From Membranihabitans maritimus (GTDB lineage Bacteria > Bacteroidota > Bacteroidia > Chitinophagales > Saprospiraceae), in assembly GCF_021729145.1 (NCBI RefSeq), contig NZ_JAJSLW010000012.1:148238-212237 (forward strand): DNA of 64,000 bases, read 5' to 3'. The translations under genes and the position numbers were made by a program. Shown piece after piece: positions 18,911-26,867 of this stretch. Position 1 is the stretch's first letter, and each line of letters begins with the position of its first letter. The notes below the pieces were generated by a model. The model did no database searches and was not told where the DNA came from. It saw only the letters and a program-made list of their open reading frames with translations.

Positions 18911-19232
18911 TGGGTTATAGCAGGAATTTTAGTTGTTAATAATTAACAATAATAGGCAAAATGTGGAAAACTAATACTGCTTTGAACCGGGCCAAAGCAA
19001 AGTTTCGCATTGAATTTGAAACTTTTTTGGTGAAAATATGTATTAAATAAAAGTAAAATTAGTCATTTAAATATTAATAAAAAATTGTTTTCGAACGTTT
19101 TATATATGACCCGCAAAAAATATTAGTTTTTTTATAAAATATATGTGTAAAAAGTAAGGGTTGGCAAAATATTTGCTTCTAAGTAGATACAGTTGTTTGA
19201 AAATAAGTTATGGGTAACGAAACATTTTTTTC
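18911..19232. other. Intergenic region between the divergent GT9 gene and the trp leader region
   Basis: Very AT-rich, no credible open frame. It should contain the GT9 promoter on the minus strand, but I could not identify one confidently. A TTTG at 19196-19199 is too far from the TACCTTTG at 19233 to be its normally spaced -33 element. Confidence 0.4.
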
Positions 19233-19240
19233 TACCTTTG
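19233..19240 (+). promoter_or_regulatory. Candidate -7 element TACCTTTG before a gene-less terminated segment
   Basis: Perfect TAnnTTTG match. The only thing downstream before a strong terminator (19346-19393) is about 105 bases with no gene, so it may drive a small RNA or an extended trp leader. Confidence 0.4.
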
Positions 19241-19246
19241 GGTTAT

Positions 19247-19393
19247 ATTTCAAAAACTGATATATTTAATTTATTATTTCGACATAATGTAGCCGTACGC
19301 GGCACATCATAAAGATTGTAGTTTTCTTGTTTTGAGACCTTAGTAGAAATGGCCCAAGTTTGTAAAGACAAATTTGGGCATTTCTCTTTTTTT
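19247..19393 (+). ncRNA. Candidate small RNA or upstream leader segment
   Basis: Defined by a TACCTTTG element at 19233-19240 and a strong hairpin terminator ending at 19393. The inside has no coding capacity: the first ATG, at 19287-19289, is followed at once by TAG. It includes a short GC-rich hairpin GCCG-TACG-CGGC. I do not recognise a known RNA family. It could equally be the 5' part of the trp leader transcript. The start is inferred from the promoter element, not observed. Confidence 0.3.
19346..19393 (+). terminator. Strong intrinsic terminator with no gene upstream on its strand
   Basis: The ascending arm GAAAT(G)GCCCAAGTTTG (19346-19362, one bulged G) pairs with CAAATTTGGGCATTTC (19369-19384) across a six-base loop, followed by T-rich CTCTTTTTTTATTT. 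It is one of the most stable-looking hairpins of the window, yet no plus-strand gene precedes it for over 2 kb. Confidence 0.75.
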
Positions 19394-19409
19394 ATTTCAG
19401 AAGCTTTTA

Positions 19410-19417
19410 TATATTTG
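19410..19417 (+). promoter_or_regulatory. Candidate trp operon promoter, -7 element TATATTTG
   Basis: Perfect TAnnTTTG match ending 18 bases before the leader peptide ATG at 19436, placing transcription start just before the leader. The -33 region is a T-run (from the preceding terminator) rather than a clear TTTG. Confidence 0.5.
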
Positions 19418-19435
19418 TCGCGAAACATTAATTAA

Positions 19436-19501
19436 ATGAAACAAATAATAGGAAATAGCAAATTGTGGTGGTGGACCTTAGATGATTTATCTGGGAGGTG
19501 A
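19436..19501 (+). CDS. trpL: trp operon leader peptide with three consecutive Trp codons
   Basis: A 21-codon frame from ATG 19436 to TGA 19499-19501. Residues 11-13 are Trp-Trp-Trp (TGG TGG TGG at 19466-19474), in the context KLWWWTLDD. Three adjacent Trp codons in so short a frame directly upstream of trpE are very unlikely by chance. The frame is followed by a terminator hairpin 28 bases after its stop. By analogy with characterised trp leaders, the ribosome would stall at these codons when charged tRNA-Trp is scarce and so prevent termination. The peptide itself is not expected to have another job. It is too short for usual gene callers and is easily missed. Confidence 0.85.
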   Translation: MKQIIGNSKLWWWTLDDLSGR

Positions 19502-19561
19502 CCACTATGCTATTCTAAAAAATATTCAAGGCTTGTTGGTACTTCCAGCAGGCCTTTTTTT
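19463..19561 (+). promoter_or_regulatory. trp transcription attenuator
   Basis: Four segments can be seen. Segment 1 is the Trp-codon run with GTGGT at 19465-19469 and again at 19468-19472. Segment 2 is ACCAC at 19501-19505 with following TATGCT. Segment 3 is GGCTTGTTGG at 19530-19539. Segment 4 is CCAGCAGGCC at 19545-19554 with seven T after it. Segments 3 and 4 form a 10-base terminator stem with two G-T pairs. Segment 2 can pair either with segment 1 or, with one bulge, with GTTGGT of segment 3 (helped by GCT with GGC). That mutually exclusive pairing is the hallmark of ribosome-mediated attenuation. The 3:4 stem is seen clearly; the 2:3 antiterminator is weaker and inferred. Confidence 0.75.
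19530..19561 (+). terminator. Attenuator terminator hairpin of the trp operon
   Basis: Stem GGCTTGTTGG / CCAGCAGGCC, loop TACTT (19540-19544), then T at 19555-19561. It sits between the leader peptide and trpE, so it must be bypassed for trp expression. Confidence 0.85.
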
Positions 19562-19719
19562 ATTTAGTTTTTAACCAGGTTGCTATGATAAAGAATAAAA
19601 AATACAGGTTGCGAAAATGAATTTTGTGCTTGGCTATTTAGGGTTGATTTTGATCGCTGGTGATAGTGTCATAATAAACTCAATTTGGTTTAGCTACAGG
19701 AATAAAAAATGTACTATTG
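19562..19719 (+). other. Untranslated stretch between attenuator and trpE, with a small overlapping frame
   Basis: About 160 bases. It holds a 46-codon open frame (19617-19757) whose peptide starts MNFVLGYLGLILIAG and is hydrophobic for about 30 residues; it overlaps the first codons of trpE in another frame. Whether it is translated is unknown; it could couple translation into trpE or be chance. Confidence 0.25.
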
Positions 19720-21111
19720 ATGAAGATAAAAACAACAGTGATAACGATGCTTGCTGACCAGTTAACCCCGGTTAGTGCTTTTTTGAAAATAAGAGATATT
19801 GCGGGTAATCCTTCTCTTTTAGAGAGTAATGATTATCAATCATTTGAAAATTCACGGTCTTTTGTGGGATTTGATCCTTTAATTGAATTTTATACTGAGG
19901 ATGATCGGTTGATTATTGATACCTTAGGAAGAAAAGAAAGTATCGCTTTTTCAGAACAAACCAAATTACCAGATCTTTTGGATCAAGTGCGTAAAAAAAT
20001 TACGGTTTCAGGTGATGATTCTGAAGTGAATGGTTTCTTTGGACATATCAATTTTGAAGGAGTACGATATTTTGATACGCTGGAATTTGAAAGTCTTGAA
20101 AATGAATTTACAGTTCCGGATATCCATTATTTTTTCTATAGATATATTATTGTATTTGACCATTATCGGGATGAACTGGTCCTTATCGAAAACAGGCCCG
20201 AAGATGAGCCATCCGATATCATGAAAATTCGTAAAATCTTACTAATGGGACATTACGAAGAAAAGTCTTTCACATGTGATGGCCCTGAGACCAGCGATAT
20301 GACTGATGATGAGTATATGGAATTGGTGGAAAAAGGGAAGCATCATTGTAAAGTGGGGGATGTGTTTCAAATTGTTTTATCACGCAAATTTATTCAACCT
20401 TACAAAGGGGATGATTTTTCCGTATACAGGGTACTACGGTCTATCAATCCATCGCCTTACCTTTATTATTTTGATTTTGGTACATACCGAATTTTTGGTT
20501 CTTCCCCTGAATCCCAGTTGATTATAAAAGAAGGTAAAGCGCAGGTGAATCCTATAGCGGGGACATACAGGAGAAGCGGAAATGATGTGGAGGATTCCAG
20601 GAGAGCTGTTGAGTTAAGTAAGGATCCAAAGGAAGTCTCTGAACATACGATGCTCGTTGATTTAGCCCGCAATGATCTTGGACGTCATACCGATAATGTA
20701 GAGGTAAAATCCCTTATGGAGGTACAGTATTTCAGTCATGTTATTCACCTTGTATCGACAGTAGAGGGAAAATTACCAAAAGAGTACAATCCATTTCGTG
20801 TTTATGGAGATACTTTTCCTGCAGGTACATTATCGGGGGCTCCTAAAATTATGGCTATGGAATTGATAAATAAATATGAACATTCTACCCGGCACTTCTA
20901 TGGTGGGGGAATTGGATATTTTGGATTGGATGGAAGTATTACACAGGCTATTGTTATCCGTTCATTTTTGAGTCACGATAGTATATTGTATAGTCGAGCA
21001 GGTGCCGGAGTGGTTATTAGCAGTAAAAAGGAGAAAGAATTACAAGAAGTGAATAATAAATTAGCTGCACTAAAATCAGCACTGAAAAAAGCTGAAGAAA
21101 TATTTAGTTGA
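19720..21111 (+). CDS. trpE: Anthranilate synthase component I
   Basis: Converts chorismate to anthranilate using ammonia delivered by TrpG. The chorismate-binding C-terminal half shows EKGKHHCKVGDVFQIVLSRKF, NPSPYLYYFDF, GSSPESQL, PIAGTYRR, DLARNDLGRH and TFPAGTLSGAPKIMAME, all typical. The N-terminal LLESNDYQSF matches the LLES motif that forms the tryptophan feedback-inhibition site, so the enzyme is probably Trp-sensitive as well as attenuated. From ATG 19720 it is 463 residues; a TTG at 19717 is also in frame. It is the first gene of the trp operon after the attenuator. Confidence 0.97.
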   Translation: MKIKTTVITMLADQLTPVSAFLKIRDIAGNPSLLESNDYQSFENSRSFVGFDPLIEFYTEDDRLIIDTLGRKESIAFSEQTKLPDLLDQVRKKITVSGDDSEVNGFFGHINFEGVRYFDTLEFESLENEFTVPDIHYFFYRYIIVFDHYRDELVLIENRPEDEPSDIMKIRKILLMGHYEEKSFTCDGPETSDMTDDEYMELVEKGKHHCKVGDVFQIVLSRKFIQPYKGDDFSVYRVLRSINPSPYLYYFDFGTYRIFGSSPESQLIIKEGKAQVNPIAGTYRRSGNDVEDSRRAVELSKDPKEVSEHTMLVDLARNDLGRHTDNVEVKSLMEVQYFSHVIHLVSTVEGKLPKEYNPFRVYGDTFPAGTLSGAPKIMAMELINKYEHSTRHFYGGGIGYFGLDGSITQAIVIRSFLSHDSILYSRAGAGVVISSKKEKELQEVNNKLAALKSALKKAEEIFS

Positions 21112-21239
21112 AATTACAATTATATTTGGAAAGTACAAATAGGTATCAATAAGTAAGTATAGACAGCAAAAAAATAATCATCAAACGACAACTGTCAAGT
21201 CCCGGATGATTCTGTTTAATAAACAAATTCCGAAATCCA

Positions 21240-21581
21240 ATGAAAAATATTAACGATAAAATTAACAACTTGGAAGACAGGACATTTCAGATCGCTATGA
21301 GGAACCCAGTATATGGAAATAGATTATCTAAGAATACCGGAGTTATAGAGGATCTTAATCAGGCTATCCAATCTACTGGGGCTATAGAGGTAAATTATCG
21401 GGAGGTCAAGGATTCACTTAGTACAAAAGATTTCAGGATAAGTATGAAAATTACACAAAAAGGAGCGACGGAAAGTACTTATTTTCTGCCCTCGATTAAC
21501 GATACGAATCCGGGAGGTACGGGAAAGGAAGCAATTGAACTTAAAATGATCATATCTTCTATTCTTTCAAAGAGTATTTAA
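21240..21581 (+). CDS. Unknown 113-residue protein inside the trp operon
   Basis: An open frame between trpE (128 bases upstream) and trpG (112 bases downstream), same strand. I recognise no family. The sequence is soluble and charged, with no signal peptide or membrane segment; it has predicted helix at the N-terminus (INDKINNLEDRTFQIAM), a polar middle with two beta-like stretches (IEVNYREV and FRISMKITQKG), and a terminal amphipathic helix (EAIELKMIISSILSKSI). Codon use looks like its neighbours, so I think it is real. Its position suggests a link to anthranilate synthase expression or assembly, but that is only positional. Confidence 0.6.
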   Translation: MKNINDKINNLEDRTFQIAMRNPVYGNRLSKNTGVIEDLNQAIQSTGAIEVNYREVKDSLSTKDFRISMKITQKGATESTYFLPSINDTNPGGTGKEAIELKMIISSILSKSI

Positions 21582-21693
21582 ATCTTTTTTTGATGGGCTG
21601 TAGCTTTTTGATTTTGACTTCTAGTTTTTTCTTGGATTTTGAGATTTGTTGATTGGATTTTAATTATGAATAGTACATTGAAAATTAGCATAT

Positions 21694-22284
21694 ATGAATG
21701 TGATCATTATAGATAATTACGACTCTTTTACGTACAATTTGTACCAATATCTTAAGGAGATATCTGATTGTGAAATCGATGTCGTAAGGAACGATAAAAT
21801 TTCCGTTGAGGAAGTTGGGAAGTACGATATTATTATTCTTTCTCCCGGGCCAGGTGTCCCAGCGGATGCAGGGAATATGCCGGCTATTTTAAAAAGATAT
21901 AAATCTGAAAAGCCTATTTTAGGTGTTTGCCTTGGTCACCAGGCCATCGGTGAATTGTATGGTTCTGAAATTGAAAATTTGGATCAGGTGTACCATGGTG
22001 TGGATTGTGGGTTGAATATCGTAGAGGAATGTGGCTTATTCAAAGGAGTGGAATCAGGAAATAAGGTAGGTAGATATCATTCCTGGATAATAAAGAAAGG
22101 AACAACACCAGAGGAGTTAATTGTCACAGCAGAGGATAATAATGGAGAGATAATGGCGGTGCGTCACAAAACAGATCCAGTCTATGGTGTTCAATTTCAT
22201 CCTGAATCTATTTTGACACCCCAGGGAAAGATGGTCCTCATAAATTTTTTGGAAATAGCAAAGGATTTTATTAAAAACCGGTAG
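21694..22284 (+). CDS. trpG: Anthranilate synthase component II (glutamine amidotransferase)
   Basis: Supplies ammonia from glutamine to TrpE. Class I amidotransferase features are DNYDSFTYNLYQYL at the N-terminus, LSPGPGVP, the nucleophile in LGVCLGHQAIGE (Cys near residue 79), YHSW, and the His-Glu pair in GVQFHPESILTPQG. At 196 residues it is full length and not fused to TrpD. The stop is followed by one base and then the trpD ATG. Confidence 0.96.
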   Translation: MNVIIIDNYDSFTYNLYQYLKEISDCEIDVVRNDKISVEEVGKYDIIILSPGPGVPADAGNMPAILKRYKSEKPILGVCLGHQAIGELYGSEIENLDQVYHGVDCGLNIVEECGLFKGVESGNKVGRYHSWIIKKGTTPEELIVTAEDNNGEIMAVRHKTDPVYGVQFHPESILTPQGKMVLINFLEIAKDFIKNR

Positions 22285-22285
22285 C

Positions 22286-23278
22286 ATGAAAGATATTTTG
22301 GAAAAACTATTTAATGGTGAGTTATTACCTAGTGAAACTACCTATGATATTATGAAGGAAATAGGTACGGGAAATTTAACGAATGAAGAATTAGCATCGC
22401 TTTTGACTGTGTACAGAATGCGTCCCATTTCTTCCGGGGAATTTGCCGGGTTTAGGGAGGCCCTATATGATTTAAGTAAAAAAGTAAATTTGGAATTTGA
22501 GAACAGAATTGATATTGTCGGTTCCGGTGGCGATGGGAAGAATTCCTTTAATATTTCTACATTATCTTGTTTTGTAGTAGCGGGTGCAGGGTATAAAGTG
22601 AGTAAGCACGGAAATTATGCGGCTTCGTCTATTTCTGGTTCTTCCAATTTACTTCAATCGCTGGGGTATGTATTTACGGATAGTGAAGATACATTAAACC
22701 GACAATTGGATAAGGCAAATCTTTGTTTTTTGCATGCTCCATTATTTCACCCGGCAATGAAATTTGTTGCTCCAGTGCGCAAGGCCATGAAAGTGAAGAC
22801 ATTTTTTAATATCATTGGCCCCACTGTTAATCCAAGTAAACCCCAAGCATATTTACTAGGGGCCTATAGCGAAGAAGTGGCTGATTTGTATAGTGATGTG
22901 ATGGGTCAAGCCGGATATGATATTACCGTAGTTCACAATATTGACGGATACGATGAAATATCATTAACTGACCGCTTTATCCGTATTACAAATTCATCAA
23001 AAGACATATTTAGTCCGGAGGAAATAGGGTTTGACTTGTTAAAACAAGAAGAACTATATTGTGGTGATTCAGTTGATGATGCAAAGCAAATATTTTTGAA
23101 TGTATTGGATCGTTCATCTACTAAAGCCCAACGAGATGTAGTTATTGTAAACAGTGCTTTCGCCATCCAGACGTTGAACCCAGAAAAATCATTGGATGAA
23201 TGTCGTCTTGAAGCTGAAGAAAGTATAGATAGGGGGAATGCCAGAAGTATTTTGAAAAACCTTTTAAATAACCAGTAA
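22286..23278 (+). CDS. trpD: Anthranilate phosphoribosyltransferase
   Basis: Joins anthranilate to PRPP. The PRPP-binding motif is VGSGGDGKNSFNIST, followed by KHGNYAASSISGSSNLL, HPAMKFVAPVRKAMKVKTFFNIIGPTVNP and the YDEISLTD segment. 330 residues, normal length. It begins one base after trpG and its stop codon TAA shares one base with the trpC ATG, so translation is tightly coupled. Confidence 0.96.
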   Translation: MKDILEKLFNGELLPSETTYDIMKEIGTGNLTNEELASLLTVYRMRPISSGEFAGFREALYDLSKKVNLEFENRIDIVGSGGDGKNSFNISTLSCFVVAGAGYKVSKHGNYAASSISGSSNLLQSLGYVFTDSEDTLNRQLDKANLCFLHAPLFHPAMKFVAPVRKAMKVKTFFNIIGPTVNPSKPQAYLLGAYSEEVADLYSDVMGQAGYDITVVHNIDGYDEISLTDRFIRITNSSKDIFSPEEIGFDLLKQEELYCGDSVDDAKQIFLNVLDRSSTKAQRDVVIVNSAFAIQTLNPEKSLDECRLEAEESIDRGNARSILKNLLNNQ

Positions 23279-24090
23279 TGGATATATTGGAGAAAATAAA
23301 GAATTCTAAAATTGAGGAAGTCCGGGAAAAGAAGGCATTGTATCCTGTTTCGTTATTGCAGAAGAGCCCTTATTTTCAATCAGATTGTGTTTCTTTTTCG
23401 ACGTATATAAAAAGGCCGGATAAATCTGGTGTCATAGCGGAATTTAAAAGGAAATCGCCTTCTGAAGGTTTTATCAACCAATACGCATCCGTGGAAGAAA
23501 TATCGATAGGATATATGCAGTCAGGGGCTTCAGGGTTGAGTGTATTAACAGATGAAGTGTATTTTGGCGGTTCATCTAAAGACCTTTCGATAGCGAGGGA
23601 ATTCAACTATTGTCCAATTTTACGTAAGGATTTTATAGTAGATGAATATCAGATTATAGAGGCACGTTCTATTGGAGCCGATGTAATTTTACTTATCGCC
23701 GAAATTCTAACAAAAGAGCAGATTGCCACCCTATCCAGGACTGCTCAGAACATGGGGTTGGAAGTATTGATGGAACTGCATTCTGAAGAACACATTGAAA
23801 AAATTTCGGACAATGTAAATGTTGTGGGTGTGAATAATAGGAATCTGAAGAATTTTTCTGTGGATATAAAGTATTCACTTGATATTTTTGATAAGATCCC
23901 TAAAGATAAAGTGAAGATATCTGAGAGTGGAATCAAGAATGCCAGTGATATGCTTACTTTGTATGAAAAGGGATATGATGGGTTTTTGATTGGTACTCAA
24001 TTTATGAAATCTGATAATCCGGTAAAAGCTTGCAGGTCACTCATTGAAGAATTTGAAGAGCTAAAGCTCTCCTTGGCCGAGGTTAAGTAA
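23278..24090 (+). CDS. trpC: Indole-3-glycerol phosphate synthase
   Basis: Closes the indole ring from CdRP. TIM-barrel with the expected catalytic segments: VIAEFKRKSPSEGFI (Glu and Lys), LSVLTDEVYFGGS, PILRKDFIVDEYQI, ADVILLIAEIL, LEVLMELHSEEH, VGVNNRNLKNFSVD and ISESGIKNASD. 270 residues, not fused to TrpF. Its start overlaps the trpD stop by one base. Confidence 0.96.
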   Translation: MDILEKIKNSKIEEVREKKALYPVSLLQKSPYFQSDCVSFSTYIKRPDKSGVIAEFKRKSPSEGFINQYASVEEISIGYMQSGASGLSVLTDEVYFGGSSKDLSIAREFNYCPILRKDFIVDEYQIIEARSIGADVILLIAEILTKEQIATLSRTAQNMGLEVLMELHSEEHIEKISDNVNVVGVNNRNLKNFSVDIKYSLDIFDKIPKDKVKISESGIKNASDMLTLYEKGYDGFLIGTQFMKSDNPVKACRSLIEEFEELKLSLAEVK

Positions 24091-24134
24091 TCTGTATTTT
24101 AGTACCTTAAATTGGTTTAAAGATATTGAATAAA

Positions 24135-24773
24135 ATGGGCAAGTTGAAAATAAAAGTTTGTGGGATGACCCAAGCGGGCAATATTGCTGATTTAGCCAGG
24201 CTGGACGTTGATTTTATCGGATTTATTTTCTACAATAAATCAAGTCGCTTTGTTTCTGAACTGGAGGATGTAATGATTCCTCACATACAAAAAGTTGGTG
24301 TATTCGTAAATGAGGATAGATCAGTAATGGATGATACGATTGCATTGTATGATCTGGATTGTGTGCAATTGCACGGTGACGAATCATTGGAAGTATGTCA
24401 ATGGGCTATGGAAAGGGGAGTAGTTGTTTTCAAGGCTGTGAGTATAGGTGAAGATTTTGATTTTGAAACTTTGGAACCATATAGCGGATTTGTTGACTAT
24501 TTTATTTTTGATGCCAAAGGGCCGAAGCGGGGAGGTAATGGGGTCCCATTTGATTGGAACAAATTGTCAGAATATAAGGGGAAAGTTCCCTTTTTTCTCA
24601 GTGGAGGAATTGGGCCCGGGATGGTGAATGATATTAAAAAAATTAAACACCCGCAATTATATGGGCTTGATATTAATAGTAGGTTTGAGATATCACCCGG
24701 GTTGAAGAATGTGGAAAGTGTTAAGCAGTTTTTGGTAGAATTGGAGGAGATGGATTCAAATATTTTACAATAG
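24135..24773 (+). CDS. trpF: Phosphoribosylanthranilate isomerase
   Basis: Isomerises PRA to CdRP in the step before TrpC. Recognisable by KIKVCGMTQAGNI (catalytic Cys), DFIGFIFYNKSSRFV, KVGVFVNE, VQLHGDES, and the phosphate-binding end FFLSGGIGPGM with GLDINSRFEISPGLKNV. 212 residues from ATG 24135; a TTG at 24126 in frame is less likely. A 132-base gap before trpB contains no gene. Confidence 0.95.
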   Translation: MGKLKIKVCGMTQAGNIADLARLDVDFIGFIFYNKSSRFVSELEDVMIPHIQKVGVFVNEDRSVMDDTIALYDLDCVQLHGDESLEVCQWAMERGVVVFKAVSIGEDFDFETLEPYSGFVDYFIFDAKGPKRGGNGVPFDWNKLSEYKGKVPFFLSGGIGPGMVNDIKKIKHPQLYGLDINSRFEISPGLKNVESVKQFLVELEEMDSNILQ

Positions 24774-24905
24774 AATTTCAATTTGTCTGGCGTAGCTTAT
24801 AATGGATTTTACTCGAAGTTAGGCCTTCGGAATATACAAATTCTTAATTATGAAGATACATAAAATGGTCTTTAGATCTTTCGTTGGAGACAAAAAATAC
24901 AGTAC

Positions 24906-26090
24906 ATGAAATATACAATTGATAAAAAAGGATTTTACGGTAATTTTGGTGGTGCTTTTATTCCTGAAATGCTACATTCCAATGTTACTGAACTTCAGGA
25001 AAACTATCTTGGAATAATGCAGGAGAAAAGTTTTCAGAAAGAATTCAGATATTTGCTCAAACATTACACGGGCAGACCATCTCCGTTGTATTATGCCCAT
25101 CGATTATCGGATAAATACCATACAAATATTTATCTCAAAAGGGAAGACCTGAATCACACAGGGGCTCATAAAATTAACAATACGATAGGCCAAATCCTCA
25201 TGGCCAAGAAACTTGGTAAAACGAGGATTATAGCTGAGACCGGCGCTGGTCAGCATGGTGTTGCCACCGCAACTGTGTGTGCACTTATGGGGCTGGAGTG
25301 TATAGTTTATATGGGTGAGGTAGATATTGAAAGACAGAAGCCTAATGTTTTTAGAATGAAGATGTTAGGAGCTGAGGTTCGTCCTGCTACCAGTGGAAGT
25401 AAAACTTTAAAGGATGCAACTAATGAAGCTATCAGGGACTGGATTAATAACCCTCTCGATACGTTTTATATTATTGGGTCAGTAGTTGGTCCGCATCCCT
25501 ATCCGGACATGGTTGCGCGCTTCCAATCTGTCATAAGTGAAGAAATGAAGCAACAAATGCAGGAACTCGAGGGAAAACCCAATCCGGATCGGATTATTGC
25601 CTGTGTAGGCGGAGGATCTAATGCTGCCGGTGCTTATTATCATTATCTGGATGATGAGGATGTTGAATTGGTTTCTGTAGAAGCCGGAGGTGAAGGTATT
25701 CATTCAGGAAGGTCGGCGGCAACATCTATTTTGGGTACAGAGGGAATTATCCACGGTAGCAGGACGCTCTTGATGCAGACTGAAGATGGTCAAATAATTG
25801 AACCTCATTCTATTTCTGCCGGTCTTGATTACCCGGGAATAGGACCTATGCATGCTCATTTGATAAAATCCGGGCGTGCCCAAGTCCTCTCTATCGAGGA
25901 TGGAGAAGCACTGGAAGCTGCTCTGGAGCTAAGTCAACTAGAGGGAATTATTCCGGCGTTGGAATCTTCTCATGCATTGGCTGCCCTTAATTATTTGGAA
26001 TTGAAAGAGAACGAAATATCTATTATATGTTTGAGTGGAAGGGGTGACAAAGACCTCCAGACTTATATGAAATTTATGGGTAATGAATAG
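24906..26090 (+). CDS. trpB: Tryptophan synthase beta chain
   Basis: Condenses indole and serine to tryptophan with PLP. The PLP Lys lies in [15 protein letters not shown] (about residue 88). Other hallmarks are [45 protein letters not shown] (phosphate loop), [11 protein letters not shown] and [10 protein letters not shown]. 394 residues, the TrpB1 type that pairs with TrpA. It overlaps trpA by 8 bases. Confidence 0.97.
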   Translation: MKYTIDKKGFYGNFGGAFIPEMLHSNVTELQENYLGIMQEKSFQKEFRYLLKHYTGRPSPLYYAHRLSDKYHTNIYLKREDLNHTGAHKINNTIGQILMAKKLGKTRIIAETGAGQHGVATATVCALMGLECIVYMGEVDIERQKPNVFRMKMLGAEVRPATSGSKTLKDATNEAIRDWINNPLDTFYIIGSVVGPHPYPDMVARFQSVISEEMKQQMQELEGKPNPDRIIACVGGGSNAAGAYYHYLDDEDVELVSVEAGGEGIHSGRSAATSILGTEGIIHGSRTLLMQTEDGQIIEPHSISAGLDYPGIGPMHAHLIKSGRAQVLSIEDGEALEAALELSQLEGIIPALESSHALAALNYLELKENEISIICLSGRGDKDLQTYMKFMGNE

Positions 26091-26865
26091 GTTAAAGAAA
26101 GTTTTTGAGAATAGTAAAGGAAAGTTATTGAATATTTATTTTACTGCTGGATACCCCAGGCTTGACGATACGGAGGTTACCTTGAAAGCTTTGATCGAAG
26201 AGGGAGTGGATATGATTGAAATAGGGATGCCCTATTCCGATCCCATGGCAGATGGTCCTACCATTCAAGAAAGTAGTAAAATTGCATTAGATAATGGATT
26301 GACTATAAACACCTTATTTAATCAGGTCGAAAGTATGGCAAAAAATACTAATACGCCTTTTATATTAATGGGGTATTTAAACCAAATGATGCAATTCGGA
26401 GTGGAAAGGTTTTTGGATAGATGTGTTGAATGTAGCATTGAAACATTGATAATTCCTGACCTTCCGCCGGATCTTTACCATGAAGAATATAAGTCTCTTT
26501 TCGATGAGAAAGGAGTTTCCGTCGTTTTTCTTATTACCCCTCAGACCAGCAAAGAACGAATTCAATATATAGACTCTATATCCAATTCCTTTATTTATGT
26601 GGTATCGGATTCTTCTATCACCGGGAAGACCAAAGAAATTTCTAGTGAACAACAGGAATATTTTCAGAGGATCCGCGATATGAAGTTGAATAACCCTATA
26701 ATGATTGGTTTTGGAATCTCGGATAACAAAAGTTTTGAAAATGCTGTCGCTTATGCCGATGGAGCCATAATCGGGAGTGCGTTTATCAAAGCAATTGGTA
26801 ATAAAAAAGAAGATCAATCCATAGTCGATGTTGTACGTAATTTTGTTAACGATATAAAGGGATAA
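26083..26865 (+). CDS. trpA: Tryptophan synthase alpha chain
   Basis: Releases indole from indole-3-glycerol phosphate and channels it to TrpB. Catalytic Glu is in [17 protein letters not shown] and catalytic Asp in [23 protein letters not shown] and DGAIIGSAF bind phosphate. 260 residues. Overlaps trpB by 8 bases, consistent with equal production of the two subunits, and is followed after 2 bases by the DAHP synthase gene. Confidence 0.96.
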   Translation: MNRLKKVFENSKGKLLNIYFTAGYPRLDDTEVTLKALIEEGVDMIEIGMPYSDPMADGPTIQESSKIALDNGLTINTLFNQVESMAKNTNTPFILMGYLNQMMQFGVERFLDRCVECSIETLIIPDLPPDLYHEEYKSLFDEKGVSVVFLITPQTSKERIQYIDSISNSFIYVVSDSSITGKTKEISSEQQEYFQRIRDMKLNNPIMIGFGISDNKSFENAVAYADGAIIGSAFIKAIGNKKEDQSIVDVVRNFVNDIKG

Positions 26866-26867
26866 TT

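Noticed and set aside
19562..19719. T-box riboswitch or TRAP-binding site as the trp control
   Set aside because: No T-box consensus (AGGGUGGNACCGCG-like) and no array of spaced GAG/TAG triplets; the leader peptide with Trp codons explains control better.
26377..26817. 146-codon open frame on the minus strand inside trpA
   Set aside because: trpA on the plus strand is complete with all motifs; the antisense frame has no recognisable content.
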